Source: Ambrosia x helenae (Eukaryota; Streptophyta; Magnoliopsida; Asterales; Asteraceae). From it: a stretch of DNA of 64,000 nt. Shown in pieces: positions 1 to 11,600 of the stretch. The stretch lies in assembly GCA_030844895.1 (NCBI GenBank), contig CM061231.1, positions 1,302,001-1,366,000 of the forward strand, written 5' to 3'. A program made the translations under genes and the position numbers. A model generated the notes under the pieces. That model was not told where the DNA came from, did no database searches, and saw nothing but the letters and a program-made list of their open reading frames with translations. The stretch's first letter is position 1. Every line of letters begins with the position of its first letter.

Positions 1-2290
1 ATTAATGTTAGATAATCAGGTAGTTTTACTATCCATGAATTGTTTGTTAATTATTGTCGGCTTAAACAAACCAGGGGTAGATTAGGAAAAAACGATCGAA
101 ACTTTTTTTTTTTGTTAAACAGAGCCTAAATCAAAACTTTTTTTTTTCAAACAATTACTAAATGTTTATACATTTCCGAAGAACAAACAATCAAATACAC
201 CAAATAAAAACCAATTACTAAACGTAAATGAAGAACAAAGAATGAAATAAAAAAAAACCCAATTATAGAGAATCAGTCTGAAAAAACAGAGCATGGTTAC
301 TGAACGTAAATGAAGAAGATGAAATGTATAAACGTAACTGAATGCACTGATTTCGAAAACCTACCACCTGAAACATGCTATGTTTTTTTTTATAAAAAAC
401 ATAGAGCATGATACTGAAGAGAAAGTGAGTTGTTTTGGTCCATTCGTTTATAAACGCACACACACCAATATTTAAACACACCTCCATTTCAAAATAAACG
501 CACGTACAAAAGGATTCAATTTTTCCCTTCAATATAAACGCACCTTATCACTTGCCCTTCAATATAAACGCACGCCCATTCATTTATAAACGCACCTTAT
601 CACTTGAGAGTTTTGTTAACATTTAAGTATCAACTGAATAGTTGCATTTTCTAACAATGACCCCTTGTTGATTTGTCTCCCATGAATGCCTTTGACTTGT
701 GATTAAAAACCCATCAAAGATAACCAAATTCTACCACTGTGAACCAACAATTGAAATCAAATCGATCGATTGCTGCACATACGTGAATGCCTTTGACTTG
801 TGATTAAAAACCCATCAAGCATAACCAAATTCTACCCATGAATGCCTTTAACTTGTTATTAAAAACCTATCAAACATAACCAAATTCTACCACTGTGAAC
901 CCATCAAACGCACGTTCTTGTGGGGGTCACTTTAAATGCATGGTTTTGTGATTGAGTGCGTTTTGTTTAAACACATGTTTGATTGAATGCGTTTTGTTTA
1001 AACACACGTTTGTTTGAGTGCATTTTGTTTAAACACGCCTTTAGGAAAAGATGATGGGGAAGATGAAAGATGTTTGTCGATGTTGTTGAATGACACAAAA
1101 CAAACTGCAATCGGTCAATGCTGCTTGTAGCGGGGCTGGTTGTTATGTGACTACAAATTTTGATGCTAATTGGAAGGATGAACGAACTTGTTTCGGTGGT
1201 AGTTTTGCAGCGGAAATTGGTTGTGGTGGTGTAGTGGTACGGTAGTTAAAGGTGTGGCCGTCGCAGTTGTAAGTGAACTTATTATTGGTAGCGGGAAGCT
1301 TGTGAAGGCACTGGGAAGCAATGGAGGTGAAATTGCCGGTGAACTGTGTATATTCGACGAGGATGAGGTTGCCTCTGGAGACAAAACTGTAGATCAGAGA
1401 CTATTGCCCCATTAAATTGATTATCCACTAACAAAACCCTAAATATGAAAATACGAAATGAAACGAAATGAAGAAGGAACGTGTGGGTGGCCCATTTCCG
1501 GTAAAAAAAAGGAATGTGTGATCCGGTTTTGAAAGGGTAAAGTGAAAGGGATTTTGGGTTTTTGAAATTGTAGGTTGTTTATTATGCTTTGAATTGGAAA
1601 AGAAGCAAAATGAGTTATAGACTTAAAAACACATTTGATTGAGTGTGTTTTGTTTAAACAACGTTGATTAAGTGCATTTTGTTTAAACGCACCTTTAGAA
1701 AAGAGATGGCGGGGAAGATGAAAGATGTTAAACAACCTTGATTAACTATAAACGCAGTATATGTATCATCTTCTTCTTCATCATCATATTACTGATAATG
1801 AAAATTCCTTCTTCTACATTTTTCTATCTCTATAATACCTCCATGCTCCTTGATTTTGATTAACAACATATAATCAAAATGTAAAACTAAGTCAATTATA
1901 AGATCATCCCTCGTAATCAATCGTCAACAAAAGATTACTGATCGAATGAAAAAATAAAGCATCATAAAAATCGGCAACAAGTATTGTTAATTTAATACGT
2001 GAATCGAAAATAGTAAATCGATAGTGAATTGAATTATTGTCGAATCTAATTAATCGATTTTGAACTGAGATTGGATCAGAGATTAACGAAAGAATAAAAA
2101 GACTAAATTACTCTTTTAATCAACCAGGATTGTTAAATAAACTTAACTATAGTTTTCAGGTGTCATCCCCTAGTGTCTTTCTATCTATCCTTCCTATGTT
2201 AGCATACTTTGTACAATCCGGTTGTTACATTATATATATCTTAAAAACTAAAGTCGGTGGTATAGTTTCATTGCCACCCCTTAAACTTTT
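1..2290. repeat. Gene-free AT-rich stretch with short tandem repeats
   Basis: No convincing gene is seen. From about 483 to 610 a unit containing 'aatataaacgcac' recurs. From 684 to 905 a unit of roughly 50-100 bases that includes 'gaatgcctttgacttg' and 'aaaaacccatcaa' occurs about three times. From about 945 to 1036 a unit of about 31 bases with 'gcgttttgtttaaac' occurs three times and reappears at 1628-1690. A block ending in 'ggggaagatgaaagatg' is present at about 1040-1072 and again at about 1692-1727, so the DNA between is flanked by direct repeats. Open frames here are short and look like chance. 1736-2290 is AT-rich with nothing recognisable. Confidence 0.6.
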
Positions 2291-2440
2291 TGGTAATTAC
2301 AACTTCAGTCCCTCACATTTATCTTCTAAGTTTTAGCATATGGCAAACTTCAGTCCCTCATATTTATTTTCTAAGTTTTAGCATATGACAACTTCAGTCC
2401 CTCACATTTAATAAATTGCAACTTCAGTCCCCCTATATTT
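2291..2440 (+). repeat. Degenerate tandem repeat, about 45-base unit, upstream of ERCC1
   Basis: A unit beginning 'cttcagtccctcacattta' and, in the first two copies, ending in 'ttctaagttttagcatatg' is repeated about four times, the last two copies being shortened. It lies about 350 bases before the ERCC1 start codon. It may derive from a transposable element; no function is evident. Confidence 0.7.
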
Positions 2441-2460
2441 ATTTTGTTTATTATCGGTTG

Positions 2461-2637
2461 CACCGGCCAATACGGTTCAATCTGTCGCACGCCGCCGCAA
2501 CGCGCGGCGGGTAATCGGTTGATTATTTGCTACATGTTCGACACATTGTGACGCTCCCGCAAACCGTGGCGTCGGGTAAAAAACGCCCAACATATCCGTC
2601 GTCCGCCGCCGTAACGCGTGGCGCCGGTAAATACTAG
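2461..2637 (+). mobile_element. Helitron-like 3' end upstream of ERCC1
   Basis: Two GC-rich near-palindromes of the type 'gccgccg(c/t)aacgcg(c/t)ggcg' occur in otherwise AT-rich DNA. The second is followed after a few bases by CTAG at 2634-2637 and then T. A short hairpin followed by CTRR and a T outside is the known 3' terminus of Helitron rolling-circle transposons. Similar GC-rich ends, inverted, occur at 52354 and 54919. The 5' end was not identified, so the length is unknown. The element ends only 123 bases before the ERCC1 start codon and therefore lies in or near its promoter. Confidence 0.5.
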
Positions 2638-2760
2638 TTGGGTATAAAAACCGGTTTGAGGTGTTTATCTAACACACGCCCCCCACCTCGGAATATAATA
2701 AAATTTGTAGAGGGAAGAGAGAACCATAATAAAATTTGGCGGTGCAAAATCACACACAAA

Positions 2761-5700
2761 ATGGACAATCAAAACCCTAACAAAAACAATCCTTCATCAA
2801 CATCATCGTTCGTGATTAAAATCCCTTCATACGAAGAAGTTATCCAAACCTCCAATCAAAACCCTCTGCTCAATCTCTATACAATCCTCCTCCTCCTCAG
2901 TCCTTCACTCAAGCCTTCAAAGACATTAAAACCACCGAGTTTTACGTTCCGCCACCACCTTCAACGTCAACCTCATTCTTATTATTAATTGATGCATTTT
3001 TTGTTTTTTCTGTTTCACCATCTGACGTTTTAATTCTTTGTTTTTTTTAATTATTGTTATTTTTAGGGAGAATACGACACCGTCTGGTGGTGTGAATCAT
3101 ACAGGGGCATCATCGTCTTCTACGCAGAATCGGAATGCTATACTTGTTAGTAATAGACAGGTGATTATGTAGTTTTTTATTTATTTATTTATTTATTTAT
3201 AACAAATCAAATCACTATTTATTTTATTTTATTTTATTTTATTTGTTATTGAGAGTTGTTATTATGAAGTTTTAGCTGCCTAGCATCTGAATAGTATTTG
3301 CTCTGCTCTATTAATTCTGCCACGTCACTACACGAACAAAAGCGTGTACTGGTTTTATTTGGAGTTGGTGGACCCTATCCCCTTTACTCAGGATATGGGA
3401 GTCATGCCCTCTTCTTTGGCTCGGCTGTGTAACACCCCATGGAGTAGTGTTTGCTGTTTAGCTCTCCCTTTGTGCAGGGTGTTAGCGCACTGTACACGGT
3501 CTAAAACAATGGATATTGGTTGGGGACTTAGGGGTGGGGTAGGTACTAGGTATTACTAGTAGGTTGAGTTTTTGATGACCTTCTTGTCGATTTTGCTGTA
3601 TGATGTTTTCTTTCTTAGCTAAACTTATGATTACATTGTACTTCATAGTTTTGTTGGTGTAGAATTTTGGGGAGGTTTCTTTAACCATATGAATTTACAT
3701 TCAAAGTCCTGCAAATATCCTAGTGTTGGTATTAAACACATAACACAGTTTGAATTAGATTTGCATTTGAATAACAGTTTGAAACCGTAAGTTCATAAGG
3801 ACAATAATTGTAGTGTGACTCTTGTCTTTACGAAGAACTGCAATGAATCAACTAAGGAGATCATTAATGATGTTAAGCAGGTTGCAGTTAAAATTGCATC
3901 CTTTTTTTCTTTATAAAATATGATATGCTGTGTGTATTGACTGAGTGTGAACAAAGTAGTGAACTTTTGTAAATCTGGATACGAATATTCATAGAATGGA
4001 ATTGGAAATAGATATACATACATATACTTGTATATTCAGATGGAAAAATTGATGGGAAATGGTAAATGAACAGCGATTGGAAGTTGGAAAGAAAGGATAC
4101 AACACAATCGGATGTATTGATATTTAATTATATTTGTGAAGGTTTGGGATTTAATGTTTTTAGCAAACTGTTGATGAAGAAAAGGGTAATTTATTGGTAT
4201 GATCAAGACTCAAGATTAATTAGATCACTGATCTCATGAATTAGTATTAAAGAGAAGGTTGTTGGTTTATATTTTTTTTAACTTAATGGGAACTTTTGAG
4301 ACGAAATCAGCATCCCGGTCTACTGCTTGAAAACACTGCATTTATATAATCATCTCTTACCTAATTCATTTTTCTTGTCTTAATTTCTAATTTTTCCTCA
4401 TGCAGAAGGGGAATCCTTTGCTCAAACATATAAGAAATGTGAAATGGGTTTTTTCAGATATAGTATGTGACTACATGTTGGGTATTAATTCATGTGCTCT
4501 TTATCTCAGGTTTGTACTTTAACAAGCAATCAGTCTGTTCAATACTAGACATCAACAGACACCTATTTACTCATATATAATGCAGCTGCTATACATTCAG
4601 CTAGATTTACCTTTTTACTTTATATCATAGAAAGATTTAACTTTTGTTTACTCATTTATTCATTGTGATGTTTCAAATGCAGCCTTAGGTATCATCTGCT
4701 TCACCCAGATTACTTATATTACCGAATAAGGGAATTGGGAAAAAACTTCAAGCTTCGTGTTGTCTTATGCCATGTTGATGTTGTAAGACTTTGATATTTG
4801 TAGTTGAATATTTGCTTTATCACTAAAAGTCAATAGTTTATATGAGACAACATTGCAACCTTACCTGGCAAAATTTATGATTTATAACATTCTCATTCAG
4901 ATTGGATAAAAGTGATTTTAGTTTGTATGATTTTGAGGGTATACCTGTTTGATTGATGAATCCTTTTGTTGAAGTTTGTAACTGGAAGGAGTGACGGTAT
5001 AGTGGCATTTTTTTTACACGAGTTTTGTTGTTTTATGTTCCAGGAAGATGTTGTGAAACCATTGTTGGAAGTCACAAGAACAGCTCTACTTCATGACTGC
5101 ACACTTTTGTGTGGTTGGAGGTATGGTGTAAATTTATAAAATATATACAACATCCATGTCTTATATTTATGATCATATATATTTGTTAAATTGTGTTCTA
5201 AGGTATCAGTAGTTACTAATTAGAATGTGGTGTGCTAAAATGATTCTTGGTGGTAACGATTATAATGTTTTGGAAATAAATACATACCGTCTTTGTACAT
5301 ATCACCAATTTTATGCATAATGTCACAGTGCCCACAAGCAAACCTTTCACTCTAAAATGAACATTGGTCTCAAAATTGCTAGGGTTGGATACTTGGGTAA
5401 TGTCGAGTATGGACGGGGTTCGGGTTGACCCAATCCTGTTATTGTTTCAATTTTGTTGTAACTTATTCAAATATTCTTTACAATTAAATGCAGTATATTA
5501 AAATTTATAGGATGTTGGGCTTTTCATTAGAGAGCTTACCAAATCCTTTATATTCTTTGTATCAGCTTGGAAGAATGTGGTCGGTATCTGGAGACGATAA
5601 AAGTTTATGAAAACAAGCCTGCAGACCTCATTCAAGGCCAAATGGATACAGACTATTTGTCACGAGTATGAGCGCTTGAGTTATTTTCACTTCCATTCAG

Positions 5701-6878
5701 CATTTTTTATAGCATTTCTTTCTATTTTTGGGCTTTATTTATTACGATCACAGATTCCATTGTGATCAAGAAATTAAATGGGTTATAACTGTCATATTTT
5801 TATTTTTTGTTACTTCCCTAAAGAACTATATTTGCAGCTATCGCATGCTCTAACATCAGTTCGACATGTCAATAAGACGGATGTGGTTACTCTTGGTTCT
5901 ACATTTGGGGTACGTCAGCCTCTCTCATTTGTACTCTTGGTAATGTAGGGGGCGTTTAGATGCAAAAGAAATAATCATGTGACATTTAAATTAGATTATT
6001 TTGGCCCCAAAAAATATGAAAAAGTTGTAATCACTTCTCCAAACACTACAAAACCGATTGATGTAACTTTATGTCATTAGACATTAGAGTATTCGTTTTC
6101 ATCTGTTTGTAATTTCTCTCCGACTTTTTTATAACCTTAATTAACTTTGAAATTTAGTACTTGATAATCTTGTTTTGTTGACATCGTCTACCATTCTTCT
6201 CACAGTCTCTTTCTCATATTATGGATGCCTCAATGGAGGACCTTGCACGTTGCCCCGGCATTGGAGAGCGTAAAGTATCTCTTAGTTCTCATATTTTTGT
6301 TATGTTTTCTTATTTTTTGTCATTTCCTAAAACCACACATTGATTATGTTGTCCACTGAGTCATTATGTTAACCCTGCCACATTTAAAGGTGGAAAGGGT
6401 CGGTAATGGGTCAAAGGATTTATTTGGTATGGGTCAAAATGCACTGGGTTGGTTGGTAATGGGTCAAAATGCACTTGGTTGGTTGACCTGCAACACTTTT
6501 TTTCCCGGTATTTTTATAACTAGCCGTCTTAAATATGATTATAAGATTTATTATATTGCCAGTAAAAATCAAATCTTTTGGTCATCATTGCTCTTTTCGC
6601 TTATTGTTTACCAGGTAAAGCGTTTGTACGACACATTTCACGAACCATTCAAACGCATGATTCCTAAACACCCTTCAACAGCTGAAACATCTGAACCACA
6701 ATTCATTCCAAGTGAAGTAAAAGAAGACGAGAAGGAAGTAGCGCGATCAAGTAAGCGCAATAAAAAGGAATCAAATCTAACCATTAAATCAGCTCTTTCA
6801 GCAGCTTTTGCAAAATACAAGGAGAAAGTCAGCGCGGAAACTAATCATCAACAAGAACACGAAAACCAGAAACAATGA
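2761..6878 (+). CDS. ERCC1: DNA excision repair protein ERCC1 (RAD10 homolog), frameshift in exon 1
   Basis: Non-catalytic partner of the XPF nuclease, acting in nucleotide excision repair, crosslink repair and recombination in the nucleus. Exons read: 2761-2965, 3067-3160, 4406-4509, 4683-4782, 5044-5120, 5566-5665, 5838-5909, 6206-6274, 6615-6878. Splice phases agree throughout. The central nuclease-like domain includes 'GNPLLKHIRNVKWVFSD', 'RYHLLHPDYLYYRIRELGKN', 'LHDCTLLCGW' and 'VYENKPADLIQGQMDTDYLS'. The tandem helix-hairpin-helix dimerisation domain includes 'DLARCPGIGERK' and 'VKRLYDTFHEPF'. The tail is basic and lysine-rich, as in plant ERCC1. The exons sum to 1085 bases, one short of a multiple of three: after 'SNQNP' at about 2862-2868 the frame shifts, and the family-like sequence continues in the +1 frame ('QSFTQAFKDIKTTEFYVPPP'). 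The exon 1 donor (GTCAAC) is weak. Intron 2 (1.2 kb) holds nothing recognisable. About 360 residues if the frameshift is an error. Confidence 0.93.
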
Positions 6879-7167
6879 TCAAAACCTTTTACTTGATGGA
6901 TTCTCGACTAGTGAAAGAAAATGTACTTAGGAAGTTTGTTTAGTTGTTGACTACATCAAAAGTAGAACGGAAAATAGATAGTGGTTGTATGTAGTGTCAC
7001 ACCGCCAAACCCAAGCAAATGTCATGGCCAGTTTAAACAAGGGTAGTCTTTGGTATACGAGTGTTGATTGGATTGTCATATTTGCAAGTATACTGTGCTT
7101 TTTATGTCTGTGTTTGTATTTTGGTGGTTCGAACACCACACGAACTTGAAAGTTTTACACGAAATTA

Positions 7168-8506
7168 ATAATCATCTCAGCCACATGAACATGTATGTTT
7201 TGGCCAGTTGTGACCCGTATTTTACATTACAGTACGATGCTAGAGGCAAACAGGGGTTCGCAACTTATCAAAAATGCACGACAGCATTGACAGCATTGCG
7301 CCAACTAGCTTACAGGACAACATCCGACTCGTGGGATGAGTATTTACGGATGTCCGAAAGAACGTCACGTGAATGCTTGTATAAGTTTTGCAAGCGTGTT
7401 GTCAAGATCTACAGAAAAAAATATTTGCGAAAACCAAACTCCAATGAAGTCCATAAATTGTATGAGTTCCATCACAAAAAGCATGGTTTTCCAGGGATGC
7501 TCGTAAGCATCGATTGCATGCAGTGGCCGTGGTTGAATTGCCCTAATGCATGGCGTGGCATGTTTTATCGAGGTGATCACGGTCATCCAACAATAATCTT
7601 AGAGGCTGTCGCGTCACAAGACTTATGGATTTGGCATGCATTTTTTGGTGTTCCCGGATTGAATAACGACACCTTAATATCCTTAATCAATCATTGGTTT
7701 TTGATGATGTTAGAAAAGGAACCGGTCCGGATTCAAAATTTACGGTTTCGGGGGTTGAGTACAAGCACGGGTATTATCTTGCGGATTTAATATACCCAAC
7801 CTATTCTACACTCGTTAAAACTGTTAAGCACCCTCCCGACGAAAAAAAGAAGGAAATGTGCTAAGTATCAAGAAGCGGCGTGAAAGGATATTGAACGAAC
7901 ATTTGGGGTTCTACAAGCAAAATGACACATCATCACAAACCTGGCATGTGCTTTCACACAAAAAAAAACTACGTTATTGTATGTATGCTTGTATCTTGCT
8001 GCATAACATGATCATCGAAGACGAAAGCCGAGCTATTTGTGAGTACAATGAAAACGCGGTGGAGGAGAATACCATTCCGGATGGCCCAGAGCAACAAGAG
8101 TTAAACGAATTCTCGTTATGTAACGAACATATCCATCATCATCTTTAAGCCGACTTGATCGAATATATTTGGAACAACGGACACAACGACTAGTATTTAC
8201 TTTCGAAAGTTTATGTAATTTTTTTAGGATGGTTCGTAATTTTTTTTAGGATGGTTTGTAATTTTTTTATAATATTTAGTATTTATTTTTACATTATTTT
8301 ATTTATTTGTTACTTTTAAAATTAACTAAAATTAATATTAAAAAATAAATTAATAAGTAATAAATGCAAGAGACATGAGTTTTTCATGTCTCCACACCCT
8401 TGCTATATCTCAACCAAAAGAACATGAAAGCCATTCTAGATGGCATTCTAGGTAGCATTGAGACATAAACATTTTCATGTCACCACTCGTAACCACCCTA
8501 ATTGAT
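7168..8506 (+). pseudogene. PIF/Harbinger transposase relic (DDE_Tnp_4, ALP1-like)
   Basis: The frame around 7220-7715 encodes a PIF/Harbinger transposase core. It has an N-terminal helical part ('TTSDSWDEYLRMSERT'), then 'HGFPGMLVSIDCMQWPW' with the first catalytic Asp, and 'GDHGHPTIILEAVASQDLWI' and 'FFGVPGLNNDT' with the second conserved Asp. Near 7725 the frame breaks. Homology resumes in another frame ('GYYLADLIYPTYSTLVKTVK') and then around 7862-7960, where 'KDIERTFGVLQA' carries the catalytic Glu but is flanked by TGA codons where Arg and Trp are expected. The right end may be the TIR-like 'gtaaccaccctaa' near 8506; no left TIR was found. It lies head-to-tail behind ERCC1 and just before Miro. 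Not functional. Confidence 0.85.
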
Positions 8507-8650
8507 AATACCTTATTTATTATAAACATATATTCTAGTTGACATGGCCAAACCATTTATATTACAACCTGTACTGCCAGAAATGTCAACGCCTCCCTGC
8601 AAGAATCAATATATTAGAGGGTCTTTTGTCTTGTGAACTTAAATTTATCA

Positions 8651-11600
8651 ATGGAAGGACACGGTTCTGCTGCGAATTCCAACTCCATAACCGGAGTTCG
8701 GATCGTTGTTGCTGGTGATCGTGGTACCGGTAAGTCCAGCTTGATTCTAGCTAATGCTGCAGAATCTTTTCCAACGAATGTTCCTTCGGTGTTGCCCCCT
8801 ACCAAGTTGCCGGATGATATGTTCCCTGATCGCGTCCCCGTTACAATCATTGATACCTCATCCAGGTATGCTTCTACTAACAATATCATCCTTTGTTGAT
8901 AAATACGTTTAATAATCAATTTTGGTGATGACTCTTTTAATATTTTTTTACATCAGTCTGGAGAATAAAGACGAACTTGTTGATGAACTAAAGAGAGCTG
9001 ATGCAGTAATTCTTACCTATGCGTGTGATCGGACTTCAACACTTTATCGGTTGACTACTTTCTGGCTTCCTGAACTTAGACGATTAGAGGTATGCCTTCT
9101 GTTTTTCTTAATTTGATGAATTTTTAGTTTCTAATTAAAGGTATATTTTGTTTTAATTTATGTTTGTGTATGGTATAGGATCAATAATGAATATATATAC
9201 TGTAACAGTACTGATTTCTGGGAGATTAACATGGACCTTTGTATGACACTCTAGGCAAATCCCACATCGGCCGTGGCCAGGAGAGATCCTTGGTTCATAA
9301 GTAATCCAAAGCCTCTTAAATCACCAACGCGTTTTGGGCTTAATGCTAGTGGATGAGAGGAGAACTCCACAGTTAAGCGTGCTCAGGTGAGAGTAGTATC
9401 AGGATGGGTGACCTCCTGGGAAGTCTCCACCGGGGCGACCAAAAACAAATCTGTGAGATCTGGATGGGCAACCCATCGGGGCAAAGCGGACAATATTGGT
9501 GGTGAGAGGGGCCGGATGTTACATATACATACACTTACTCTCACAAACGTACACGTATACATGTATGTATACATGTAGTTGTTATTATTTAGTATCTATG
9601 CTAGTTACTTATGTAAGTCTTCTTTTATGATTGGTGTAGAGTTTACTCTAATGGCTCATTCATTGCAGGGTAGTCATTATTTGTTATTATAGTTCGTTTT
9701 TCACTTTTAGTTGTTGAGCTTTATTACAATTAATGGCCCACTTGTCGATGAGTAACTATATATAAACCAAGAAACTTGATTAGGCTATAATTTATCACTA
9801 TAAAGATGGAATGCATAAATTGAGAATCAAGTTGAATCAATAACACATTTGTGACGTATAAACGCGTGTACAGGTGAAAGTTCCTGTAATAGTCGTGGGA
9901 TGTAAGGCAGATTTAGCGGATTTCAAACAAGTAATTGGTTTGGAGATGGTGGTGCCTATAATGAAACAGTTTCGGGAGGAGATTGATACTTGTATTGAAT
10001 GTTCAGCATACAAACGCTTGCGAGTAATGTTATTTTTTCTTTTTCTTCTAGTTTTGTTTTACAGTTCCAACTTTTGTTTCTAGTATAGATTTGTTTAAGA
10101 GATATAACCAGGTACATAAATTTTTTATTCACCTATATCTCTTAAATGTGTAGATTATAATTAGCTTCGACTGCTTTTGAAATTGGAAATGAGCAGTGGC
10201 GGATTCAGGGGGTTCCTGGACCCCGGAACCCCCTAGGTTTGAAAAAAATGAAAATTTTAGTGAAAAAAAAGAAAAGAAAAATTAGTGAGAATCAATGATA
10301 TCCTAGAAAGGAAATAATTTCGGAATTCACCACTTGAAATAAGGACAACTATTGCTAGTTGAAGTCCAACAAATTGCCCCGTCACCCCTTTTTGAACTGA
10401 TTATTGATACAATCAGTTTTTAGTCTGTCACTCACATTCCACGAAACAACTCTCCTGTTTCATAGAAATGCCATTTTTAGTAATTTGTTTATAAAACTAG
10501 GCTGTTTACTTCTATTTTTTAAACATGTTTTCAGATCCCAGAGGTTTTTAGCTATGCCCAGAAGGCCGCAATTTATCCCATAGCTCCGCTATTTAACTTG
10601 GAGGCACGAACTTTAAAACCCCGATGCATGAGGGCTTTGAAGAGGATATTTTTTCTCTGTGATCATGACAAAGATGGTGCCCTAAATGATGCAGAGTTGA
10701 ATGGTCTCCAGGTCCCTATTCCCATTCCTAATTATATGTAGAGGTAGCAAAATGAGCGGGACATTTAAGGTCACCGTCACATTTTTAATTCTTTTTAGTG
10801 TATGGTGTGTCAAATATCATTATAAAATTACATTATTTCAATATAATTGGTTTTATAAATAAAATATTTCAAGAGGTTATACGCATAAAAATACACTTTG
10901 GGTAAAGTCGAATTACCTTATGAGTTATTTTTATGAATCTACACATTTGACCCACTAGAGATCAAATGGAAACCATGTTGAGAATTGACCCGAGAAGCTG
11001 CCCCAAACTGTCAAACAGTTCCAAACAGAACCGTAATTAACCCTTACAGTTGGAAAATGGGTCAAAAATGGATCTGGGCCAAAACCAATTTTGAGTTTAT
11101 ATGCATTTAAATACACTTTGGGCAGCGTGTGTTGTATTATTTCTTCTAAACTTACCTCTTTGACCCATAAGCACAACATAAATTAAAATTTCATACTATA
11201 GTTATATCACACACCACACCAATATATTTCTATATATTATTTCTTGTAGAATATAGATTCAAAGAACATTAACAAAAAGAAATTAATTGTATAATTTTGA
11301 ACAGGTTAAGTGTTTTAATGATCCGTTGCTACCTTCACAACTAATCGGTATAAAAGGAGTTGTACAACAAACACTGCCAGAAGGTGTCAATGAGAATGGT
11401 CTAACATTAGCGGGCTACCTTTTCCTTCATACGGTATTTTTTGAACAAGGCAGTCCAGAGACGACATGGACCATTTTAAGAAAACATGGATATGGTAATG
11501 ACATTAGGCTTTGTGACGATCACCTTCTACCCCCAATTATAAGGACTACCCATCAGGTAATAAATTTACTTATTATTATTTTTTATTTTTTTTGGTGATT

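Noticed and set aside
1166..1415. Overlapping open frames on both strands with Ser/Pro/Thr- or Val-rich translations
   Set aside because: They are antisense images of each other in compositionally biased DNA, with no splice structure or recognisable motif.
3344..3559. Open frame of 71 codons inside ERCC1 intron 2
   Set aside because: It lies wholly in an intron, with no motif and no sign of coding beyond chance.
9361..9440. A functional 5S rRNA gene
   Set aside because: Only the 3' two thirds of 5S rRNA are recognisable and it is embedded in Cassandra-type LTR sequence.
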